The notes beneath the pieces were generated by a model that saw nothing but the letters and a program-made list of their open reading frames with translations, did not search any database and had not been told where the DNA came from. Position numbers and translations under genes: made by a program. From Candidatus Hecatellales archaeon (GTDB taxonomy: Archaea; Thermoproteota; Bathyarchaeia; Hecatellales; Hecatellaceae), in contig QMXU01000059.1 of NCBI GenBank assembly GCA_003662305.1, positions 1-6,440 of the forward strand: a stretch of 6,440 nucleotides of DNA, in the 5' to 3' direction. Positions 1 to 5,610 of this stretch are shown piece by piece; the first letter of the stretch is position 1; each line of letters starts with the position of its first letter.

Positions 1-79
1 CACGTACTGTAAAGGCTGCATGATTTGCGTCGTCGAGTGTAAAAGAGGCGCCATGAAAATAGCTGAACGAGGCAGATGA
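1..79 (+). CDS. 4Fe-4S ferredoxin-type protein, 3' end only (probable delta subunit of 2-oxoacid:ferredoxin oxidoreductase)
   Basis: Only the last 25 codons lie in the window, read in the frame starting at base 2 and ending at the TGA at 77-79. They contain C-x2-C-x2-C-x3-C (codons at 8, 17, 26 and 38), the signature of one [4Fe-4S] cluster. A GAMKI tail follows, resembling the end of PorD-type delta subunits. The residue after the last cysteine is Lys, where most such ferredoxins have Pro. The stop overlaps the next start as ATGA, so the two are probably translationally coupled, and the neighbour is a catalytic subunit that needs exactly this kind of electron carrier. The delta assignment is inferred from context. 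A free-standing ferredoxin or the end of a gamma-delta fusion is also possible, because the N-terminal part is outside the window. Confidence 0.8.
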   Translation, partial: TYCKGCMICVVECKRGAMKIAERGR

Positions 80-2211
80 AAATGGAGCGGTTTGAAGTTT
101 TAACTGGAAATGAAGCCGTCGCCTGGGGGGCAAGACTATGCCGCCCACAGGTTATCGCCGCATACCCCATAACCCCCCAAAGCGAAATCGTTGAAATGCT
201 AAGCAGGTGGATAGCCAGCGGAGAGCTGAACGCCGAGTACATAAATGTTGAAGGAGAGTTCAGCGCCGGAGGCGCCACCATGGGTGCCTGCGAGGCTGGC
301 GCACGTGTTTTCACAGCTACATGCGCCCAAGGTTTGGGCTACGGATTCGAATACTTCTCCCACATAGGCTGGTCTAGGCTTCCCGTTGTAATGGCCATAA
401 CGAATAGAGCCCTTGGCGGCTACACAATTTACTGCGACCACAGGGATTCTCTCTCCCTGAAGGACCATAACTGGATTCAGTTTTACTGTGAAAACCATCA
501 GGAAGCCTTAGACACCGTAATTCAAGCTTATAGGGTGGCAGAAGACTCCCGCATCTCCATGCCTGTAATGGTATGCATCGACGGGTTCTACCTCAGTCAT
601 ACCAGTTCAATCGTTAAAATTCCCGAGCAGGAGCTGGTAGACGAATTTCTTCCGCCTACGCCAAGATCCCAGCGTTTAACAACTCCTCCAGCCGGATTAG
701 AGGAAAAATATAAAGCTTTTGAGGGAATATGGGCCAGGGAACTGTTTAAAGCTCGAATTAACGAGCAGGTTAAGCTTGTCATCGAGAAAGTCGATAAAGA
801 TTTCAGCAAAAAATTTGCTCGAAGCTATGGAGGCCTAATAGAAGCATACCGCTGCGAGGATGCTGAGATAGCCCTAGTGGCAATGGGGTCGATGGTTGGA
901 ACCGCAAAGGATGTGGTTGACGAGCTCCGTGACAGAAATATCCCGGTAGGACTAATAAAACTAAGAGTTTTCCGCCCCTTCCCCACAGAGCGTATACGGG
1001 AACTCGCTAAAAACCTTAAAGTAATGGTCGCCCTCGACAGGAATACCGCGTGGGGTTCTCCTGGAGGCGGAGGAGCCATCTTCGAAGATTTGAAATCAGC
1101 GTTGTATTTTTCCGGCGAGCGTCCGCTCCTCCTCGATTTCGTTGTAGGACTGCTTGGGGTTGATGTTACCGAAGCCGACATTAAATATGCTGTCAGACAA
1201 GGTTTGGAAGCCCTAAAAACTGGCAGGGTTGAAAGGGAAATCGACTGGCTATACTGGGGGCAGCCATACGATGTAGAGGCTATCCCGCTAACCCGTCTAA
1301 CCAGTTCAAAACCGCATTCCATCACCACCAACCACCACCGCTACAGGGGGAGGCTTGTCCTTCCAGGCGACCTCCTCTGTCCAGGATGTGTTTACCCCCT
1401 CGCCATCAGACACATCTTGGAGAATCTTGGAAAGGTGGTGGTGCCGGTAGATGTTGTTGGCTGCCGGGCTCTCGGCCCGCTCATGGTTGGGCCGTGGAGT
1501 ATAGCTCTCTTCTCGGGAGGTGCATGCTACGCCAGCGGCATAGCCAGGGCTCTTAAGGTTCTAGGCGAAAAGGATAAAGTTGAAGTTATATATTGCGGCG
1601 GTGATGGAGGAATAGCCGACGTCGGCTTTCAGCCCATTTCTGGCGCTGCAGAACGTAACGAGGATATGATTGTCGTTTGCCTAGATAATGAGGCCTACAT
1701 GAATACTGGCATCCAGCGAAGTAGCACCACCCCTCTGTACGCGTGGACTACAACCACCCAGGTTGGTGGCGTTAAACCAGGCAAGCCGGAAAACAAGAAG
1801 GATATGCCTCTCATCATGGCTGCCCATAACGTGCCCTATGTGGCTACAGCCAGCGTATCCCATATTAAAGACCTTATTTACAAGGCTAAGAAGGCATCCA
1901 AGATAAGAGGCTTCAGATACATACACATATTGATACCATGCTCGCAAGGTTGGCGTTTTCCACCTGAGAAAACCATTGAAATAGCAAGACTAGCCGTGCA
2001 AACCTGCTACTTCCCGCTGTTTGAAATCGAGAATGGAAGGGAATTCCGCTTTACGGTGAAACCTCCAGACAAGCCCAGGCCCGTAATCGATTTTCTAAAG
2101 CCTCAGGGAAGGTTTGCACATCTGAGTGAGGCTGAGGTGCAAGAGATTCAGAAGTGGGTTGACGCAAGGCTTCAGTATTATAGGTATCTAGAAAGGTTCA
2201 AGGAACAATAA
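76..2211 (+). CDS. 2-oxoacid:ferredoxin oxidoreductase, fused alpha-beta subunit (PorA-PorB fusion)
   Basis: This is a thiamine-diphosphate enzyme that oxidatively decarboxylates a 2-oxoacid to acyl-CoA and reduces ferredoxin in the cytoplasm. Residues about 10-235 are the PorA pyrimidine-binding domain, with YPITPQSE at 30-37 and a glutamate-rich VEGEFSAGG where the cofactor-activating Glu (probably E61) is expected. Residues about 264-365 are the transketolase-C-like domain II. Residues about 385-428 are a linker. Residues about 430-711 are PorB, with CPGC (C435, C438), C463 and C622 as likely ligands of the proximal [4Fe-4S] cluster. The diphosphate/Mg motif is GDGG at 509-512 with DNEAYMNTG at 537-545. 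Usually alpha (~390 aa) and beta (~300 aa) are separate genes; here they form one unbroken frame. No gamma domain or ferredoxin tail is present. ATG 76 overlaps the previous stop, but ATG 82 lies at a better distance from GAGG at 69-72. Substrate (pyruvate, 2-oxoglutarate, branched-chain or aryl oxoacid) cannot be read from the sequence. Confidence 0.93.
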   Translation: MKMERFEVLTGNEAVAWGARLCRPQVIAAYPITPQSEIVEMLSRWIASGELNAEYINVEGEFSAGGATMGACEAGARVFTATCAQGLGYGFEYFSHIGWSRLPVVMAITNRALGGYTIYCDHRDSLSLKDHNWIQFYCENHQEALDTVIQAYRVAEDSRISMPVMVCIDGFYLSHTSSIVKIPEQELVDEFLPPTPRSQRLTTPPAGLEEKYKAFEGIWARELFKARINEQVKLVIEKVDKDFSKKFARSYGGLIEAYRCEDAEIALVAMGSMVGTAKDVVDELRDRNIPVGLIKLRVFRPFPTERIRELAKNLKVMVALDRNTAWGSPGGGGAIFEDLKSALYFSGERPLLLDFVVGLLGVDVTEADIKYAVRQGLEALKTGRVEREIDWLYWGQPYDVEAIPLTRLTSSKPHSITTNHHRYRGRLVLPGDLLCPGCVYPLAIRHILENLGKVVVPVDVVGCRALGPLMVGPWSIALFSGGACYASGIARALKVLGEKDKVEVIYCGGDGGIADVGFQPISGAAERNEDMIVVCLDNEAYMNTGIQRSSTTPLYAWTTTTQVGGVKPGKPENKKDMPLIMAAHNVPYVATASVSHIKDLIYKAKKASKIRGFRYIHILIPCSQGWRFPPEKTIEIARLAVQTCYFPLFEIENGREFRFTVKPPDKPRPVIDFLKPQGRFAHLSEAEVQEIQKWVDARLQYYRYLERFKEQ

Positions 2212-2246
2212 AACCGCGTCAGCCTCAGAGTATATAAGTATAAAAA

Positions 2247-2282
2247 GTTTTATATATTTATGAAATAAAAAATATATAAAAC
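2247..2282. repeat. Perfect 13-bp inverted repeat with 10-nt spacer
   Basis: The left arm GTTTTATATATTT (2247-2259) is the exact reverse complement of the right arm AAATATATAAAAC (2270-2282). The pairing stops at both ends (A2246 against A2283 outside, A2260 against A2269 inside). Arm centres are 23 bp apart, about two helical turns, which suits a dimeric DNA-binding protein. The arms coincide with two TATA-like boxes, so part of the symmetry may come from TATATA being self-complementary. It may be an operator, a pair of opposed core promoters or a weak A/T hairpin. Confidence 0.6.
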
Positions 2283-2285
2283 ATT

Positions 2286-2291
2286 GAGGGG
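2286..2291 (+). promoter_or_regulatory. Ribosome binding site for a TTG-started gene
   Basis: GAGGGG lies 11 nt before TTG 2303. An in-frame TAG at 2297-2299 rules out any earlier start, and no ATG lies near the N-terminus, so the weak TTG codon is the only reasonable start. The spacing is longer than for the three genes downstream. Confidence 0.5.
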
Positions 2292-2302
2292 TTTGATAGA
2301 CC

Positions 2303-3445
2303 TTGGTTGAAGAAATATTTCAGCAGTTTAAGGACTGGATAGACTCCCGCCATGAATATGCAAAGGCGTGGAAGGAGCGTACCGGCGGCAAGGTATGCGG
2401 CTACTTCTGCACTTACGTGCCCGAAGAAATCCTGTATGCTGCTGGCGTGCTACCTGTGAGAATTCTGGGTAAACATGAGCCCATCGTTGGAACCGAGCCC
2501 TACATATTCGCAATGTACTGCCACGTGTGCAGAAGTGCTTTGGCTGAGGGAATAAAGGGGAGATGCAACTACTTGGACGGAATCGTGGAGGGGCAGTCAT
2601 GCTTGCACATGAGGCAGGCGTTTAATGCCTGGCGGTTGCATCTTCCCACAGAATGGGCATACTGGATATATGTCCCCCACATGGTTCAAACCCCCCACGC
2701 TGTCGACCTGCTTACAAACGAGCTGGCTGGCTTCAAGAAGGCTGTGGAAGAATGGACGGGCAAAAAGATTACAGATGAAGAGCTTGACAGGGGAATACAG
2801 ATTCTCAATAAAAACAGGGAATTAATGAGGAAGGTATACGAGTACAGAAAGCTTGACGACCCCAAACTTACAGGGTTAGAAGCAATGGAAATGGTGCTTT
2901 CAAGCCAGTACGTGGACAAGGAAGAGCACAGCAAGCTTCTTGAAACGCTTCTTGAGAAGCTGCCCAGCAGGCAGATTAACCGTGGTTCCAGCATCAGGCT
3001 TATGATCGTAGGAAGCGAAAACGACGATAGGGTTTTCATGAAGAACGTGGAGGACCTCGACGCAATCTTCGTTATCGATGACCACTGTACCGGAACGAGA
3101 TACTTTTGGAACAGCGTTATACCGGAAAAAGACAGGCTTCGCGCCATCGCCGCCAGATACGTGACAAGACCTCCGTGCCCGAGCAAGGACTTCCCCGACT
3201 TTAACAGGATAAAAAACCATATTCTACCGTTAGCTCAAGAATACAAGGTTAAGGGAGCTATCCTCGTCCAGAATAAATTCTGTGATCCTCATGGAATAGA
3301 GATTCCGCCTTTAAGGGAGGCTTTGAAATCGATAGGGGTGGACACCTACCCGCTGGAATTTGACGCTCTAGTTCCATGGGGGCAGTTCAGAACTAGGGTT
3401 GAAGCTTTCCTCGAGCAGTTAAGCGGAATGGCTGATCTCTTCTGA
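2303..3445 (+). CDS. bzdN: Benzoyl-CoA reductase, class I, gamma subunit (BzdN/BcrC type)
   Basis: One of the two subunits of the substrate-reducing module of ATP-dependent benzoyl-CoA reductase; it belongs to the HgdB/FldBC-like 2-hydroxyacyl-CoA dehydratase family and carries FeS clusters. The 380 residues match the usual gamma length. Visible family features are the N-terminal GYFCTYVPEEILYAAGVLPVR block (about 33-53), MYCHVCRSALAEG (71-83, C73 and C76), DGIVEGQSC (C100) and the C-terminal KFCDPHG (C327), followed by LEFDALVPWGQFRTRVEAF. C73 or C76, C100 and C327 are the likely cluster ligands by family analogy. Other cysteines are 32, 36, 88, 262 and 292. It starts with TTG and is first in a four-gene run with the beta, delta and alpha subunits. 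A generic 2-hydroxyacyl-CoA dehydratase subunit is the main alternative, made unlikely by the two distinct ATPase genes downstream. Confidence 0.9.
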   Translation: MVEEIFQQFKDWIDSRHEYAKAWKERTGGKVCGYFCTYVPEEILYAAGVLPVRILGKHEPIVGTEPYIFAMYCHVCRSALAEGIKGRCNYLDGIVEGQSCLHMRQAFNAWRLHLPTEWAYWIYVPHMVQTPHAVDLLTNELAGFKKAVEEWTGKKITDEELDRGIQILNKNRELMRKVYEYRKLDDPKLTGLEAMEMVLSSQYVDKEEHSKLLETLLEKLPSRQINRGSSIRLMIVGSENDDRVFMKNVEDLDAIFVIDDHCTGTRYFWNSVIPEKDRLRAIAARYVTRPPCPSKDFPDFNRIKNHILPLAQEYKVKGAILVQNKFCDPHGIEIPPLREALKSIGVDTYPLEFDALVPWGQFRTRVEAFLEQLSGMADLF

Positions 3446-3453
3446 AGGAGGTG
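3446..3453 (+). promoter_or_regulatory. Strong Shine-Dalgarno that decides the beta-subunit start
   Basis: AGGAGGTG is close to a perfect complement of the 16S rRNA 3' end and sits 9 nt before ATG 3463. The in-frame GTG at 3451 is part of this motif, so it is an unlikely start codon. The gene should begin at 3463. Confidence 0.8.
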
Positions 3454-3462
3454 GAAAAGAAA

Positions 3463-4800
3463 ATGTCTGAAGTTAAAGAGTATCCAACTGAGCCGTTAAA
3501 AGTTTGGAATGAAGCAAAGGCGTTAAGGAAGAAATACTATGAAGACTTCCTGTACGCCCATGAGCGTGGGGGAATACGGTGGGCAGGCGGCGCCTGGTCC
3601 TTCAGTTCAATACCCGCCGGCCTCGGAGAAGATGTTTACTGTATAACGGGAGAACCCTATGGGGCGACGGTTGCCTTCTTCAAGGAGTTTGCAGCTCAAT
3701 GCCATGATGCTACTGAGGCTGCAGGATGGCCGCGTACCCAATGCTCCTATATGAGAAACTACTGGGGTTCTATCCTGCTTGACAAGTACATTCTGGCTGA
3801 CGGAACCGTCGTGGACGGCTTTCCAATTCCAGACTTCATCTGGCAGGCTCACATCTGCTGCAGCCACGGTAAGTGGTATCAAATTGTAAAATGGTTAGAC
3901 GAGAAAAAAGGCAAAAAGGTTCCAATGTACTGTGTAGACGTTTCCGTCGGATACCCTGCTGAGAAACCCCTCGAAGAATACAAGATAAACTATATCGTCC
4001 GGCAGCTTGACGACGGAATTAAGTGGATGGAGAAGGTTACGGGAAGAGAATACAATGATAAACTGCTTTGCGAGGCGGTTTGGAACGAAATCAGGTCTAC
4101 ACGCACATGGGCTGAAATCTGCGCCCTAAACCAGGCTGTACCGGCACCTCTAGACGAGAAAACTATGTACTCGCTCTACGTGCTTGGCACCCTCATGAAG
4201 CACCGGCCTGAATGTGCCTCCTTCTACGAAAAACTTAAGGCTGAAGTGGAAGACAGGGTTAGAAGAGGCATAGCAGCCACTCCCTACGAAAGGTTCCGGG
4301 TTATCACCGACACGCAGCCTCCATGGGGCTTCCTGAAGATTTTCAGGGAAATGGAAAAGTATGGAGTAGTATCCGTAGGCTCCCTGTACACCTACGGGCT
4401 GATCGGCATGTGGGAGTACCGTCCCGACGGAACGCTGGCCCCAAGAACCATGCCGCCGAAAAAGCCTCAAACCAGGGAGGAAGCCCTAAGAATGATCGTT
4501 GAGTGGACTATTTACAGGCCTGAGTGGGCTCATTTCTACCTGCCAGAAATGAAAACGAAAATGATGGAAAGCATAGTAAAACAGTGGAAGGTTAACGCGG
4601 TTTTGCTGCACTACAACAGGGGATGCGAAGGGTTAAGCCTTCACATCGCTGAGAACCGTCTAGGCCTGTTAAACGCTGGCATACCTGTATTCCCGTTTGA
4701 GGGGAACATGGGAGACGAGAGAGAGTTCGACTTCCCTGGAACACTCTCCCGTTTAACAGCCTTTTTCGAAAGTATGGGATTAAAGAAAATAAAAGAGTGA
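3463..4800 (+). CDS. bzdO: Benzoyl-CoA reductase, class I, beta subunit (BzdO/BcrB type)
   Basis: The second subunit of the ring-reducing module, paired with gamma; in this family the pair holds FeS clusters and the benzoyl-CoA site. From ATG 3463 it has 445 residues, close to the usual ~440-450. Landmarks, numbered from that ATG, are RTQCSYMRNYWGS (C94), HICCSHGKWY (C132-C133) and near the C-terminus HYNRGCEG (C398), followed by ENRLGLLNAGIPVFPFEGNM and DEREFD. The NRGCEG...EGNMxDEREFD block is what I recognise as characteristic of BcrB/BzdO. C94, C132 or C133, and C398 are probable cluster ligands by family analogy. The in-frame GTG at 3451 would add four residues but lies inside the Shine-Dalgarno. 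It begins 17 nt after the gamma gene and ends 15 nt before delta, consistent with one transcript. The same scaffold occurs in methylbenzoyl-CoA reductases, so the exact aromatic substrate is open. Confidence 0.92.
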   Translation: MSEVKEYPTEPLKVWNEAKALRKKYYEDFLYAHERGGIRWAGGAWSFSSIPAGLGEDVYCITGEPYGATVAFFKEFAAQCHDATEAAGWPRTQCSYMRNYWGSILLDKYILADGTVVDGFPIPDFIWQAHICCSHGKWYQIVKWLDEKKGKKVPMYCVDVSVGYPAEKPLEEYKINYIVRQLDDGIKWMEKVTGREYNDKLLCEAVWNEIRSTRTWAEICALNQAVPAPLDEKTMYSLYVLGTLMKHRPECASFYEKLKAEVEDRVRRGIAATPYERFRVITDTQPPWGFLKIFREMEKYGVVSVGSLYTYGLIGMWEYRPDGTLAPRTMPPKKPQTREEALRMIVEWTIYRPEWAHFYLPEMKTKMMESIVKQWKVNAVLLHYNRGCEGLSLHIAENRLGLLNAGIPVFPFEGNMGDEREFDFPGTLSRLTAFFESMGLKKIKE

Positions 4801-4801
4801 A

Positions 4802-4809
4802 GAGGGGTG
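4802..4809 (+). promoter_or_regulatory. Shine-Dalgarno that decides the delta-subunit start
   Basis: GAGGGGTG lies 6 nt before ATG 4816. The in-frame GTG at 4807 is embedded in it. Starting at ATG 4816 gives a protein beginning MITAGVDVG, which puts the first nucleotide-binding motif right at the N-terminus as is usual for this ATPase family. Confidence 0.7.
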
Positions 4810-4815
4810 GAAGAA

Positions 4816-5607
4816 ATGATAACGGCAGGAGTGGATGTAGGAGCAAAATACGCGAAAATAATCCTGCTTGAAAACAGAGGAAAAGTTCTGGGGAAAGCAA
4901 AGGTCGTGGTAGGATTCGACATCGGTAAGTCTGTAAGCGAACTTTTCGAGAAGCTCCTAGCCGACGTAGGGCTGAAACGCGATGCTGTAAACCGCGTGGT
5001 TGCAACAGGCATGGGAAGAGAGTCCGTCCATAAAACCACGGCTGTGAACGCTGAGGAAATAGTTCCGGAGGTTGTCGCCGACGCTAAAGGAGCCTACCAC
5101 CTAGTTCCAACGGTGAGAACCGTTATAGATGTGGGAGCTGAAGAAGGCCGAGGAATCAGGGTGGCTGAAAACGGCAAGGTGAAAGACTTTGTCGTGAACG
5201 AGCGGTGCGCCGCCGGTGCAGGAACCTTCGTTGAAGCCATGGCAAGAGCTCTCGAGGTAAGAGTTGAAGACATGGGGCCGCTGGCTCTTAAATCAACGAA
5301 GACCATTCCGATGAACGCTCAGTGCACCATTTTCGCCGAGTCTGAAGTGGTAAGCCTCATACATTCGAAGGTGGCTAAGGAGGACATATCAAAGGCAATC
5401 CACGACGCGATGGCAGGTAGAATTGCCTCCATGGCTCTCAGGCTAGGCATAGAAAAAGATGTAGTCCTAATCGGTGGAGTAGCCTTAAATCCAGGCTTCC
5501 TGCCGCCGCTTGAAAAAGAACTGAACACCAAAATAATCGTTCCTGAAAACCCTGACTACGTCGGCGCTCTCGGCGCCGCTCTAATTGCCGTTGAAGGAGG
5601 TGAATGA
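4816..5607 (+). CDS. bzdP: Benzoyl-CoA reductase, class I, delta subunit: ASKHA-fold ATPase (BzdP/BcrD type)
   Basis: One of two related ATPase subunits that together accept an electron from ferredoxin and push it, with ATP hydrolysis, into the beta/gamma module. There are 263 residues from ATG 4816, slightly shorter than the typical ~280-290. Motifs, numbered from that ATG, are phosphate-1 GVDVGAKYAK (5-14), ATGMGRES (63-70), IDVGAEEGRGI (104-114), NERCAAGAG (C131), MNAQCTIFAESE (C170) and the adenosine-site LIGGVALNPG (218-227). C131 and C170 are 39 residues apart, as in the activator HgdC (Cys127/Cys166), so they should hold one half of the bridging [4Fe-4S] cluster. DVGAEEGR in place of DIGGQDxK marks it as the delta rather than the alpha type. 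It ends 3 nt before the alpha subunit start. Confidence 0.92.
   Translation: MITAGVDVGAKYAKIILLENRGKVLGKAKVVVGFDIGKSVSELFEKLLADVGLKRDAVNRVVATGMGRESVHKTTAVNAEEIVPEVVADAKGAYHLVPTVRTVIDVGAEEGRGIRVAENGKVKDFVVNERCAAGAGTFVEAMARALEVRVEDMGPLALKSTKTIPMNAQCTIFAESEVVSLIHSKVAKEDISKAIHDAMAGRIASMALRLGIEKDVVLIGGVALNPGFLPPLEKELNTKIIVPENPDYVGALGAALIAVEGGE
5593..5603 (+). promoter_or_regulatory. Shine-Dalgarno for the alpha subunit, inside the end of the delta gene
   Basis: GAAGGAGGTGA (5593-5603) overlaps the last codons of the delta gene and lies 7-8 nt before ATG 5611. ATG 5604 in the same area is in another frame and meets TGA at 5616, so 5611 is the start. The overlap implies translational coupling of the two ATPase subunits. 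Confidence 0.75.
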
Positions 5608-5610
5608 TGG

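Larger units (their letters stand above)
2212..2302 (+). promoter_or_regulatory. A/T-rich intergenic promoter region of the benzoyl-CoA reductase operon
   Basis: This is the only sizeable gap between genes in the window. From 2231 to 2281 it is almost purely A/T. TATA-box-like stretches occur at 2231-2236, 2248-2256 (TTTTATATA, preceded by an A-run and G that could serve as a BRE) and 2271-2280. The 2248-2256 box fits best. An archaeal start about 25 nt downstream would fall near 2278-2281, just ahead of the GAGGGG at 2286-2291. The box at 2271-2280 would put the start on the TTG codon itself, making that ribosome site useless. The T-rich run at 2248-2259 could also help end transcription of the oxidoreductase operon. 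The promoter call assumes an archaeal host and is inference. Confidence 0.55.

Noticed and set aside
825..1331. 168-codon open frame on the - strand
   Set aside because: It lies wholly inside the clear oxidoreductase gene, its Ser/Thr/Pro-rich product resembles no family I know, and it has the look of antisense to a coding frame.
76..2211. Indolepyruvate oxidoreductase IorA, also a PYR-PP fusion
   Set aside because: IorA ends in a ferredoxin domain with cysteine motifs. This protein has none at its C-terminus and instead keeps the four PorB-type cysteines.
2212..2302. Small RNA or riboswitch in the intergenic gap
   Set aside because: The gap is only 91 bp and almost all A/T in its core. I see no stable stem beyond the A/T inverted repeat and no known aptamer pattern.
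2625..2825. 66-codon + strand frame inside the gamma subunit
   Set aside because: It is a shifted frame of a well-conserved gene with no recognisable content.
2686..3186. 166-codon open frame on the - strand, Ser/Leu-rich
   Set aside because: It is antisense to conserved gamma-subunit sequence; the serine runs are a by-product of the sense codons, not evidence of a membrane protein.
4592..5039. Two overlapping - strand open frames spanning the beta/delta junction
   Set aside because: They overlap each other in different frames and both cover conserved motifs on the + strand; no start signal or recognisable domain.
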